Below are positions 51,878-63,228 of a stretch of 64,000 nucleotides of DNA, piece by piece. The notes beneath the pieces were generated by a model that was not told the DNA's origin, ran no database searches, and saw only the letters and a program-made list of their open reading frames with translations. Origin of the DNA: Tenebrio molitor (taxonomy: Eukaryota; Arthropoda; Insecta; Coleoptera; Tenebrionidae); contig NC_091055.1 of assembly GCF_963966145.1 (NCBI RefSeq), positions 1,178,001-1,242,000 of the forward strand, given 5' to 3'. The translations under genes were made by a program, and so were the position numbers. The number at the start of each line of letters is the position of its first letter. The first letter of the stretch is position 1.

Positions 51878-51958
51878 ACCGGTTTTTTTTCAATTCAGGA
51901 CTCCTTTAGGGTTGCTTTTTCGCCATTATCTTGTCTTTAAGGACTCGCAAAACCGGTT
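51878..51958. promoter_or_regulatory. Pair of Grainyhead-type sites (ACCGGTTT and AACCGGTT)
   Basis: ACCGGTTT at 51878-51885 and a perfect AACCGGTT at 51951-51958 lie 73 bases apart in otherwise AT-rich intron. This is a candidate grh autoregulatory enhancer; binding is inferred from the consensus only. Confidence 0.35.
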
Positions 51959-54900
51959 GTCAACTTGCGTACAACATATAAAAATCGACCAACAGTTAAC
52001 ATCTTTATAATGAATTCGTCTTAGCACATAAATTCGGGTCGGTCTATTTTGGAGTGACTTTTTCTAATAAAATTTATATCGACCGGATGCCAACAATTTG
52101 ACTTGGTAATAAAGCTGTAAGTTTTAATTGCGATGCATGTTAATATCGACATGTCATGCGAATTTGCAAATTTTCAAAAGTCACAAAATTCAGTGACTCG
52201 GTGCTCGTTTTAATTGCGGTGTTAAAAACGACGGGGTTTAAGTTACCAACTTATATGGTCGGGTGGTTTTTTTTAAGTGTTCAACAAGATGAAATGGTGA
52301 GGATAAAGGACCTGATGAGTATTGTGCGCAACAAAGGGTTGTTTTTTGGAGAGATATGTTTTAGTATATGTGTGTGTGTATATATATAAAGGTGTGCACG
52401 CATGAAACTATTGTATTTGTGCAGAGCAGGTAAGATGTGATACTGCGTATTTCTCTACCTAAGCACCCCAATATATCAATCACATTATGCACGCATATCG
52501 ATATCACTTTATGCCTTTTTTGATGGCTTAATGACAGCCAGGTACTGCGAACATTGACTGGCACAACTTCATCTGTGCGCTGAGTGCTACTTTTCGTCCA
52601 GCTGAACAAATCAAATCACAAATTATTCCGAACATGTTTCCAACATTCATTCTGTAAACGACGAACAATTTAAACGTTTTATGTCCGTTTTATATTAACC
52701 TATGACTTATTTAAACGCACTAAAACTTAACGTAGACTCTGTGACCAAAATATTCACATTTATCAAACGATATTATTAAATTCCTGTTCGTGTACAATTT
52801 AAAAGCACTATCTCCTACGCCTTAGCGCGTTGCATAACAATAACTTATCTACCTGGGGATTTTATAAAATGCACGAGTGTGGAAGCGTTTTTGATGATAT
52901 TTTTTTACCATCTTTTCTAGACCATTAGGACCTGTCAACTGGCCGTATTTATTGTCTGAAGCTTTAAACATGCAAATTTCGGCCGAGCTAATGCGATACG
53001 CTTTCTAGATATAAAACACATTTCTGAATCAATTTGAATTTTAATTCTGCAATTACTTTACACGTTTCCAATGCGACATCGTCCCGATCGGACGAAAAAA
53101 GATCAAAGATGCGATCGAATTACCAAAACTGTAAAACAGCCGCAATAAATAATAATGAGTAACCTAATGTTAAATGATAAATAAATTTTTGTGAATTATT
53201 TGCTTGTCGCGGTCAAATGTCAGTGACTTCACCTTAAGGTCGCCGTCTTCGATCATCGAGGTATTGTTTAGTAATTAAGAAAAATGTTGATTTGTTGCTT
53301 TAACACTTCCTCCTCGGTTTAATTGCTATCTTTGAGCGCTTATTTTATTTATGATATTGTTTAAGACATCATCAGGCACTTTCTAATCGTTTAACTTAAT
53401 GGAATAATCCTCGAGAGGTGTCTCATTTTTAGACTATATAAAAATTGGTTTTATGAAATTGTTTCGGACAGATTCCTTCTACTGGACTTTCTCTATTAAA
53501 AATCTCCCTGTATTCACTGCCGAGTATGTGAAACGCATATACATGACTCGTTTGATCAATTTTCTTCATAAATCACGGGATTGTAACAAATCATACTTAC
53601 TTATTGTGGTTCTGGTAGCAAAAATTACCATGCTAGATATGGCCATTAATTTGTATTCGAATAATTAGCGTGATAAATAGTTTTCTGTGTACAGTTTAAC
53701 TCATATAACATTAAAATATTTTAATTTATTCCTTCGAGTTCAACATAAATTCCTACATATGTAATTAAGTGTAATAGATCGGTTTCCTCTAAAAATTCGA
53801 TTACTAGAATTAACTATTTTTAAGCATTGCATAAACAGTTCTTATTTTAATTAAGACAATTTTCAGACGATTTATTTCGGTTCAATTTAAGACCACCATT
53901 AAATTTTATTACCAGAACACATATTATTTATTTTTCTTATAAGTAGCACTCGTAAAACAATCAACTTGCGTGCCCTCCCTGTGGAAAACCACCGCCCGTA
54001 CAAACCTATAATTATAAATACAATCGATCACAATATCTCACTTCGTGCACAATTTTTTATCTACCTACCTTCAAAATTAAAAAAAAAAAAACCTTTGAAA
54101 TATTTCGGCAGCACTGTATATCGATTATTCAAATCGACGCAAAAACACGATTGCATAATTATGTAGATGGCAACTTTGTGGTTTTTACTTAATTATTGGT
54201 AATGATTCACCGATTTTATTTAAATTAATTTACGATAAAATAAAACGTGACCACATTCGACTAACTCTTTTCGACAATCTAAATGCAATAATAAATATTT
54301 TTACTTTTCCTCATAACGAAATACACAACTTACGTAAACAATGTCGCACTGGAAATTTTGTTGACGTTAACTTTTTTGACATTTGGTCTTTTTTTTATTC
54401 ACCTACAGCCCGAATTAAACTGTTACTCTAAGGACCCGTTTACAGAATTAAGTCAGTCGTGATCAACTGAACACGTGATCAGATTGAACCAACTGAAGAT
54501 TCATGGGTTAATCGCATTTTTTCAAAAAAAATAGTATGTCCATATTTATAGACAAATGTCTTGTCTTTGGCGCTTGCAAGACCAAGCCTAAATTGCATTT
54601 GAACGCGATATTTTCCTTTCTAAAGCGATTTCCAGTACTGCCACATCCTGGAACTGTAACACCTGAGACACAAACACAATTAACTTCGAGATATTCTTAA
54701 GATAGCGATAGAGATACCTACGTTGTTTGTTGGACAAAAACTAGACGTAATATTGAATGAAATGGGAAGTGCAGTTTGTAAGTTTGTCGAAATATGTCAG
54801 GGCGTCAGTGTTGGCAAAAGTTTTTGGCGCAACAGAATCTTGTGTAAAAGTCGTCTGAAATTTAATATTTCCATAGACGTCATTTAATAATATGCAAGTA

Positions 54901-56795
54901 GAGAACGTGTAAGGTGGAAGTTGGGTAAACTAACCTAAAAAAATGTCGTGATTTATGAGTTTGGTGGGCGTAAGTTACAGTTTTTATCGATATCAAGTCA
55001 AGTGGAAAGTACGTAACAAACACATAAATAAATCGATTTGAAAGTGATCCAAGAAAAGCCAGAGAAAATACGACAATTTCACAAAATCATTATTTACAAC
55101 AGTTCAATATTCTTTCCTTGTTTTATACACAGACACGACACTATCAGTATGACAACCATTGAAATCTTTGACATTAATTAAAAGGGTGTGGTCGAATTTT
55201 TTCTTAGTGGAACTTAGATGGCTATTCGTCATTTTAAAACAACTTTCGCGAATATATCAACACTGTCTATATAGAATCTAGTTATCTATGTAATCGCTTT
55301 AAATGTCAACCGAACCGATTTTAATCAGTGCCCAAATTAATATTCTTATAACCACGCTCGATTTGAATATAATTTAGGCGTTGCCGTTATAATACGCTCA
55401 ACCACAAATTATCTAGTTATGTTGCATCCGCCCCAACCTCCGACCCGGACCAAGATATATCTCGAACTCACACTGCGCGCACCAAAAAATGTTAATTACC
55501 TTAATTAGACCAAACTATAACTCGATACGAATTTAAATGCTAAACGAATTATAAATATCACGTCTACATTTTTTCCGCTAATGAATTTTAATTTTATCTA
55601 CGGCCACTTTTCTAATCCAATCTGCCTATATCCTCAATTAAAAAAACTTGATCTATATCTGTCCGAATTTATGATCTATAGAGAAAAGTGGGTTATGTTC
55701 TACGTTATCTCCACAAAAACTTTATATATAATTCATTAGTTAAAGGTTCTGTTATATAATAAATAACATTAAAATTTGTTTTTTTACATTTTGGAATTTA
55801 GTCATGATATTGACATTTGTCAACCGCGAGTGTTGCAATTGGGAACACTGGCGGTCAGTTGACGAAATTTTTTGGCGCGCCGTACCTACCACCCCTGTAT
55901 ATATTATCGAAGTCTACAAAATAATTGCCTCATTAACTTTGGCGTTTACGTTAAGGTCATGGGTACCGACAACCATAAAAATCACATTTAAAAAATAATA
56001 TATCGCCGGCGATCAATTACGTCGTTGAAAATGCGATGTGAAATCTTTTAATGAATTGTGTACTTAATATTATGTGTAACTAAAAGGACGACAGTGATAG
56101 ATTGAACGTAATTAATTTCCCAAAGGTCCTTCCCCTTTTTTGCCCATACCACCGTGGTTATTGTGGAACAGAATGCAAGCGAGCTTTTGCATACCGATTC
56201 TGAATCAAAACTGAAAAAGAAAACGATTTTTTTTCAAATTACTATGACTCCACCTGGGCTCAATGAATGACAATTTAAATAACCAACGTAATTATGCCTG
56301 CGACAAGTACAGAGTGAAACAATACGTGAACGCGTTTAACTGCTTCTAATTGTAAGTCACACAGAAGCTTTTATCGTACCAACAAAGCACACACGCGCAA
56401 GATTGTCTGAACGCTTAAAAATCAATTAGTTAATGAGACTGATGTGCCGACAGGTACAAAATATGTCAAATTTAGCTGGAAGGTGAGAAAATTTCAGAAA
56501 AGAGCCGTTACAGTTGGTACAAAGTGAAAAGTACACATCACGTGGTGGCCAGACTTATTGGTCATCACGTTAATTACAGAACCGCCCATGTACTTCTCGA
56601 TTTGTTTGGCAATTTCGAACTATTAATTCGTTAGAGATAAATTAAATTAGCAGGTGAAGATGCTGGAGTGAAATTACATCAGATTGTGAACGCGATCGAT
56701 CTTCTGAAAACTAAACAAATATTTCTGAAATTTACGAGTAGTCCTTTTAATTTTGTTTTTGTTTTTATGTATTAACGAAAATTAATATTATTGTA

Positions 56796-57243
56796 CAGGG
56801 TGTCTCAAAATTCGCGAATTCCGAATTCAGAGCGTGGTAGGGAAGGACCCAGTGGAGCTCGAAAAATACTTAGGAAAAAAAATTCGCTCTTCCTGAAGAA
56901 GATATAAGCACTTTAATTTTGTTCAATACATTATAACAGCCTTCATATCTACAGTGACAAAATACTATTCTAGCTACGTTGCCGTTCCACTTTTCCTAAT
57001 TACAAAGATTTAAGATTTTTTTTACTCTAAAGTAAAGCTATTCTTCAAAAAATTGTTTTACGTAATTATTTTCCACAATCATCTACACCATAAATTAGTG
57101 CGTTTTTTTCAAAGAGTGCACCTTCAGACCAATGCATCTTTGTGAGGGGAGTCCCGATTTTTTTTTAATTTCCGTATTTGGACTACTGAAGTGTTCCTCT
57201 ACAACGCTCTGAATTTGGAATTCGCGAATTTTGAGACACCCTG
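56796..57243. mobile_element. CAGGGTG-class MITE, about 448 bp
   Basis: TA|CAGGGTGTCTCAAAATTCGC then GAATTCCGAATTCAGAGCG on the left. The inverted CGCTCTGAATTTGGAATTCG then CGAATTTTGAGACACCCTG|TA is on the right. It lies about 430 bases upstream of the PLTAAT exon of grh. Confidence 0.9.
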
Positions 57244-57671
57244 TATAGTGGATTTAAAAATAAAGACACTAGTTATGAAAGAGTCAGTTTTTGTCACAAT
57301 TTTGGAGGATAGCGGCGAAAATCTGTTGTATTTGTAGATACTATTCTTTTATTGCATTATGTTTGTATAAAAAGTTTAAAATTTCATGTGTCTCACGCAA
57401 AATTAATGTTAGAGAAGAGAAAAATGAAAAATTTGAGATAAGAACGGTTTTTTGAGCTGATCGAATAATATTCCAAACGTCAAAAATCTTGAAATTCGGT
57501 ACGGAAACGAATTCGGTTTGATCGGATTTTTTTTTGAATGTGAATCTTGGATTTTGACGGATAGTCGTCGGTTATGACCTGCGGTGTAATGCGGCGAGCT
57601 CCGCGTCAAGTGACACAGGGCTCGCCATATTGTTCTGCGGGTCCAGAATTTGGCAGTGGCTTTTGTTGCAG

Positions 57672-57968
57672 GAAACGGAGAGATAATTTAGAGTCTGAAG
57701 GCAATACGCTTCATCAATCTAGCAGTGGCGGAGACTTACCCATAGTTGTTCAACGGGGTATGGCAGAGTTGCCCGAGGGGGCGGCGCCTCCTGAGGATCA
57801 ACACCCTTGGCGTACATACGAGCACCCCTTAACAGCCGCCACTACAGCTATGTTGAACATCAGCGGCGGTGTCGAAGACCAGTCCACAGCTATGGGGTTA
57901 ATTTACGAATATTACAAATTTCAGCCGATTTCCGGGGAATCCAAAGACAAACTGGCAGATATTTGGCC
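57672..57968 (+). CDS. grh: grainyhead, cassette-type exon with the PLTAAT motif
   Basis: The acceptor TTTTGTTGCAG (57661-57671) and donor GTAAGT (57969) bound a 297-nt exon entering and leaving at phase 2. It can therefore be included or skipped without frame change. It encodes 99 residues. The C-terminal half has the conserved N-terminal Grainyhead signature: W, then EHPLTAATTAMLNI, then a short acidic spacer and GLIYEYYK. I recognise the vertebrate GRHL equivalent (W..LENPLTAATKAMM...GLLYDYYK). The first half is Ser/Gly-rich linker. In the GRHL proteins this region is part of the transactivation segment. The frame is open upstream of the acceptor as far as 57574, so an ATG there is not excluded, but homology begins only within the exon. 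grh is known in fly to produce tissue-specific isoforms by alternative splicing; whether this exon is optional here needs RNA data. Confidence 0.9.
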
Positions 57969-59459
57969 GTAAGTTGATTTATGGCTACTATGATTGATTA
58001 ATGGACAGTTCGATGCCAGCTTCGTGTTTAGCGATCGCACTCTTACGTTTGACACAATTCACCCTTCATTACACTAATTCACGCGCCCCGTTTAGAATAT
58101 CCATGTGAAAGTCGGCTCGAGAGCAAAAGCGGTCGAGGTTTGGGGGTTGGGATGAAATGGAGCTTGAAAATCGTAAAGGCAGGCAGGGCGTGATGGGCTA
58201 ATGACTCGGATGCGGCTCTGGTTATCTCTATAAATTACGGCCCTCCAGGCAGACAGAGCCTAAACACTTGGAAATCACGCTACCTTCAATCACCGTGTTT
58301 ACATATTTAAATGAAACATCGACGTCCACCTCGCAACCAAATCGAACTAGCGACCAACAAATAAATCTGCACAAATTATGCAAACCGTCTGGGATAGCAA
58401 ACAGGCGCTATTCAGGACATTTTTTACTTTAATCCTATTGTGTCGTGTAATATATAGTGCAATAATGCAGACTGCTGCTATAAATTTCAACCAAGACGTT
58501 TTTAATTCGAGACCATTTTTACTTTGACTCTTCAGGAATGCTTTCATCTTAGACCGTATTTAAAAGTTTTTCCCCCCTATTAAATAATTCATTGCAAGCG
58601 TGGGTGGCGAATTAGTCCGTTTTTTCTCGAAAACGACTACCACCTGCGGCCACAACACCGATTTACTCGGAGACTTCAACGCTCGACCAAGACACGAACC
58701 GCAAACGCTTTAAAAAAAGCAAACATCTCTCACCACACAAATTTGACACATTAATAAAAAGAAATACACAAATATTTTGTCACAAGTTATCGAACTTTTT
58801 CTAAAACTAACAATGTTCAATAATATTGTCACTTCTGACAATTTGTGCTAAAATCAAATACACTTTTTATGAAGCTGACGCGCGTTTTGGCAGTAAAGCT
58901 GTCATCAGAGCGACGACGATATAAAAAGGATTCATTAGGAGGTACAAGTGTCACGAATTCGATGGAATTTAATTTTATTCTGCTTTGGTAAAATGTGATG
59001 TTCAAAAAATACATTAATATTGATTAATAATAGGTAGATATTAATTTATTATCATGATATTTAGTGTTGTATAACCTGTGGAAGGCCAAAATCATCTTCA
59101 AAAAAATAGTGACTTTTTTCTTGTTACGTATAGTATCTACCTTAATAATTAAAATCATTCAAATTTGATCATTTGGAAATGTTTAAAAAAAAATCTAGAT
59201 CTATCTACAAAAAATCACAGTTCATTGAAAAAAGAATAAGGTAGCAAATGATCAAGTATCACTTAAAAACTATTTTATATATTCGCTTAGGTAGATACCA
59301 TAATGTTTGTTCGCTTCGTATGTAATGTATTTAGAATGTTGCCAGTTACTTAGGTATTTAAAAAAATACAAATAATAAACAATGAAATAGTCATGCGATT
59401 TAAATAATAGTCAAGGGTAAAAATGTTTGAGTAAGGTGCGACGGAAAAAAATTGGAAAA

Positions 59460-59960
59460 AATGCAGAATATCCCCGTTTAACCTACAACCTAACCTATAA
59501 GTAGTCACGTGTTCGTGCATTTGGCGTGTGGACGCGGCATTGTGAAGGTGACCGGGTGCAGGTCGCGCCGATCACGATTACCTCGGAACCAGTCTTCGGC
59601 TAGATTCTAGATTCTAACGCCAGATAATTGCAATAAGTCGACCAAATAATTCCTACCGGTTAACACCTATTGGAGACCTTCGACAGGAGCAGCAGACACC
59701 CAGACCGGTCTGCGTTTCCAACATTGCGGAAGACGCTCGAAATGATATCTACACGGTAGTTGGAACAAAATGGCATGGGACCCAGTTCGGTGAAACAATC
59801 GAGACGCGCTCATGTCATCACTCATCCGCCGTCATTGTGGTACCGAACCCCTTACGTGCGATTTCTTATACAAATTTAGCGGCATTGTGCTCGGGACCAT
59901 TCTTATTCATATCGACGAACATCCTTAGGATAATATACGGCCGTCTGAAGGGGTGCTAGG
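59460..59960. promoter_or_regulatory. GC-rich intronic patch with Grainyhead-like sites, candidate enhancer
   Basis: A CpG-bearing patch of about 500 bases without a long ORF or repeat ends. It contains TACCGGTTAA (59654-59663) and the palindrome AGACCGGTCT (59702-59711), both close to the Grainyhead core. Candidate cis-regulatory element by composition and motif only. Confidence 0.35.
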
Positions 59961-60754
59961 ATGAAATGCGATGCCGAAGAAATTTTATATCGACGTTTTA
60001 TTACTGTTGCATTCGAATAAAACACGCTTTTGGCTTTTTATTTGGTCGTACAGAACCGTTGTTTTCGTTTTACGACTTGCGCTGCCATACAAAAACCACC
60101 ATTCATGTATCGGTTTCGATAAATATACCTACGGATGAATATTACATAAATAAAGACGTAACCCTTAATGATATTTACAATAAATGCTTATTTACGATTG
60201 TAAACGGGATTTTTATCACGCACAACTCTTCTCCATAAATTCGAAACTTCTACTTTTATTATTTCAAATTTTACTCTCAACGAACGTTGAGAATTGATCC
60301 CGACAAGTCTCAAATTTTCAGGTCTCTACCTAACCTTCTTTAATATAATTTGTTAAAGCCGAGGGTTTCAACCTGATACTATCAGTATCACGTTACAATG
60401 CAGATCAAAGATAAGCATTTTAATGAGGCGGGATTATAAATACATGGGTATGTAGGATATTGTGCTGCAAAGCCAAAGATGCTGCCTCCGGAAATAGACA
60501 CCCCTTTGGGAAATGCGGATTTAGTTCGTCATCATGCTGCTTTGAATTATTTAGATTCGTACGACGGATAACATACGTTATTTTTATTCAACTCCGAAAG
60601 TTTAATCCAATCAGAGCTTTTTACCAGGGAAGATATTGATTTGTAGACCTGACCAGGAAATTAAAAGTTAAAATGCCAGTACTAAAAATAACGTTCTTCA
60701 AGCCAGATTCATTTAAACAAAATCTACCGCAAATCTTCTCTCTTAGTAAATGTA

Positions 60755-60966
60755 TCGGGCATTCAAATCCTAAAATTTATAAACAAAAACTCTTTCTGTT
60801 TTTTGCAATGTTTTACATTAAAAATAGAATAACTAACGATTCCTATTCTCGAAGCATATATCCAAGGTCATTCGTGTCAAACGACGGGAAATTCAAACTT
60901 TACACTGTTCCAAATGGTTTACTTTTTCAACGCCCACTCAGCCGAGGTTTTCATTTGAACACATGA
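60755..60966. mobile_element. MITE, TCGGGCGTTC family (copy 6)
   Basis: TA|TCGGGCATTCAAATCC on the left and GTTTTCATTTGAACACATGA|TA on the right. At 212 bases it has a shortened interior compared with copy 1, with the same orientation of the AAATTCAAACTTTACACT block. Confidence 0.85.
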
Positions 60967-61279
60967 TAGTAAGACTTAGATATAAAAATGTATGTAAAAA
61001 TCAAAAATAGGTACATAATAAAATAGGTTTCATAAAATTTCTCATTTGCGAGCAACATACTTATTTAAAGTAGTTGAACTTTTAACTCAATTATTTAAGG
61101 TTACTTGGAAATATATTTTTTTGTTCGACACTGTCAGAATTTGAGAATTTTCTCCTGTGTGAACGGATTTTGATAAATGTCACAACTTGTCAAAACGAAA
61201 CGTCAAGCTAATTTTAAAGATTTTAAGCGATTTGGAGCCTTTAAGGGGCTTGTTGAACAAAAAAAAACGTTATACCTAT

Positions 61280-61402
61280 TCAACTTCGTTCTTGTGTAAA
61301 TTGGGCTTTTTTTGGTACTCGTGGGCCAGGTTAAAACGCGAGTGAAACGAGCGTTTTAAAGACCCACGAGTGCCAAAAAAGCCCTATTTACACACGAACT
61401 CG
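61280..61402. repeat. Palindromic element (hairpin), about 120 bp
   Basis: Arms running AACTTCGTTCTTGTGTAAAT...GGCTTTTTTTGGTACTCGTG and CACGAGTGCCAAAAAAGCCC...TTTACACACGAACTCGTT are inverted copies. The centre GCGAGTGAAACGAGC is a second hairpin. The organisation resembles the element at 139-393, with different sequence. Confidence 0.8.
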
Positions 61403-61643
61403 TTAAATAAATAACTCTTGTTTATGGAACTGAAAAATTAATTGATAAATATACATACTTATTAACAAAATATGTAGGTACTAAGTACAAATTTTTAGCC
61501 TGTTATTGCATACATACATATTTTTATTTTCATTTAAAAACCACAATAGGTAAAAGACATGAACTACCATAAAAATAAAATAAAAGTGTTTAGGGAAATG
61601 TAATAGATATGTACCTACAAAGAACTGAAAAAGGGAAATGTCA

Positions 61644-61674
<31 letters not shown>

Positions 61675-61686
61675 GATGATGATGAA
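61644..61686. repeat. (AAAT)n and (ATG)n microsatellites
   Basis: About seven AAAT units followed by about four ATG units. Confidence 0.9.
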
Positions 61687-61802
61687 GATATTGAAATTTC
61701 CATTAATAGGACAGTACAAAAATGTACAGATGAAAGAATAATACAAAAAGCAACACAAATACGAAAATAAATTAATATAATAACAGCAGAAGAAACTAAA
61801 TA

Positions 61803-62268
61803 CAGGGTGATTCTGAAATAAGTTTAGAAAAAAAATGTGGAGTATCCTTGACACAAAAGAATTATGCGTAAATGACTTTTGGAGGTGAAATCAAAAGGAT
61901 GGAAATCACCCTATATCCTTGTATTTTCAACGCCTATGAATAAGGAAAATTTGTCCGAATTTGTTCATTTCATTAGCAACCATGATTCCAACAACAGCAC
62001 ACTGCTGTGTAAATGTTTCTATGGAAATGATCGAGAGGAGTAAGGTTACGTTTGTGACTGACGGGTACCTTTGATTATTAAGTATTGTTGCTAAACTACC
62101 AAAATAATAACCTTTAACTCAGCAGCGTACTAGCAATTTTGACCAAATTTTCAATCATTTGTATCTCGAAAACGAAAAAACTTTTATAAGAAAATTTTTT
62201 AGCTATGACTTCTTCTCATCATCACCAATTACTGGGTTTTTTTCCAGACTTATTTTAGAATCACCCTG
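61803..62268. mobile_element. CAGGGTG-class MITE, about 466 bp
   Basis: TA|CAGGGTGATTCTGAAATAAG on the left and CTTATTTTAGAATCACCCTG|TA on the right. Shares CAGCAGCGTACT and the CTCGAAAACGAAAA block with 24147-24538. A degenerate internal terminus (CACCCTATA near 61907) suggests composite structure, as at 48765-49121. Confidence 0.9.
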
Positions 62269-62933
62269 TATAAATATTTATCTAATATTAATTAATAATT
62301 GACACAAAAATGTCGTAGTTTTCAATTCACACAGATGCGCAGATATCAGAATTTGTATTTTTGTTTGTTGAATAATTTTTACAAAGTGCTATTAAAATTA
62401 ATTTAACAAGTGCCTACCTAACTGTTTGCTTAAAACATCGTTCAGTGCAAACAGTGTTGTTTACAACGGACAAATTATAAACTAATGGAAAAATTAAATA
62501 TTATCTCGGGGTTCATTCTCCCCGTGAAAAATAAATGGAGAAAATGAATCGATTTGTGGCGGTTGATTTTGTGCAAAGCAAGTGCTTAATCAAAATTGAT
62601 TGGTCGAATGTGCGTCATGATGTACGTATTTAAATAGAAACGAGAGTTTTTTTCTTGGAATCGTTTAAATCGCCCACAAGACTGAAATAAATGAAGAATA
62701 GTAGTTTTACAAATCAAGTGTGCATGTAGTAAGCATAAAATTCGAGTGCATCGCGTAATTGGTTTGTTATATTCGAATGAATGAACGAAATGAATGGGTT
62801 CGCATTCTAGCGGTCGTAATTATTAGTGGTCGTCTATCGGCGTTACGTTTACGTTGTGTGTAAGGTGCGTTCTATACGCCGCATCGGCGAACGCATCTCC
62901 CACCACCCAATTACATGACATAATTTGTTGCAG

Positions 62934-63228
62934 GGCAAGTTCCCAGGCCGGAGGCATCCTAACGTCCCAGCTGAAAGCAACCAATGGGCTGGTCAGCGGG
63001 GCGGGGCTAGAACTGCCGACCCCTCCCCAGCTCAGTTCGCAAGACTTGCAAGGTTTATTTATTAACCAACACGTCGGCTACACGCAAGCCGCCGCCTCTG
63101 CCCAGAACTTCCAACTGGTGAAGCGCGAACCCGAGGACCTCAGCCACCACCGGAAATTGGAGTGCTCGTCGCCCAGTTCTGTCAGTTTGGACGGGTCCAT
63201 CATCACCAGCAAGCAGCCCAGGCACAAG
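62934..63228 (+). CDS. grh: grainyhead, exon with the KREPEDL motif
   Basis: The acceptor TTTGTTGCAG (to 62933) precedes an exon read in the phase required by the upstream grh exons. Its first G completes the split codon, and it leaves at a codon boundary before GTGACT (63229). It encodes 98 complete residues plus the shared codon. The segment LVKREPEDL matches the IKREPEDL of fly Grh as I remember it, and VKRE fits the sumoylation consensus. The N-terminal part is Gly/Ser/Gln-rich and the C-terminal part Ser-rich, ending SIITSKQPRHK. The donor GTGACT is weaker than the others, so an alternative exon end is possible; the same frame stops at TAG 63244. The following exon, outside the window, should begin the segment leading to the CP2 DNA-binding domain. 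Confidence 0.85.

Larger units (their letters stand above)
43432..57671 (+). other. grh: grh intron, third segment
   Basis: AT-rich intron of 14.2 kb. It contains the listed MITEs, two GC-richer patches (about 45850-46930 and 47440-47960) and a small ORF at 51404. I see no supported gene in 44800-45850, 49130-50500 or 52000-56790. Confidence 0.75.
57969..62933 (+). other. grh: grh intron before the KREPEDL exon
   Basis: About 5 kb. The first 750 bases after the exon and 59460-59960 are GC-richer; the remainder is AT-rich with repeats listed separately. No gene was supported. Confidence 0.8.

Noticed and set aside
52420..52440. GAGCAG|GTAAGA near 52431 as another recursive splice site
   Set aside because: No polypyrimidine tract directly upstream.
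57574..57671. Extension of the PLTAAT exon upstream to an ATG at 57574
   Set aside because: The frame is open but a strong TTTTGTTGCAG acceptor sits at 57671 with correct phase, and conserved sequence lies only downstream of it.
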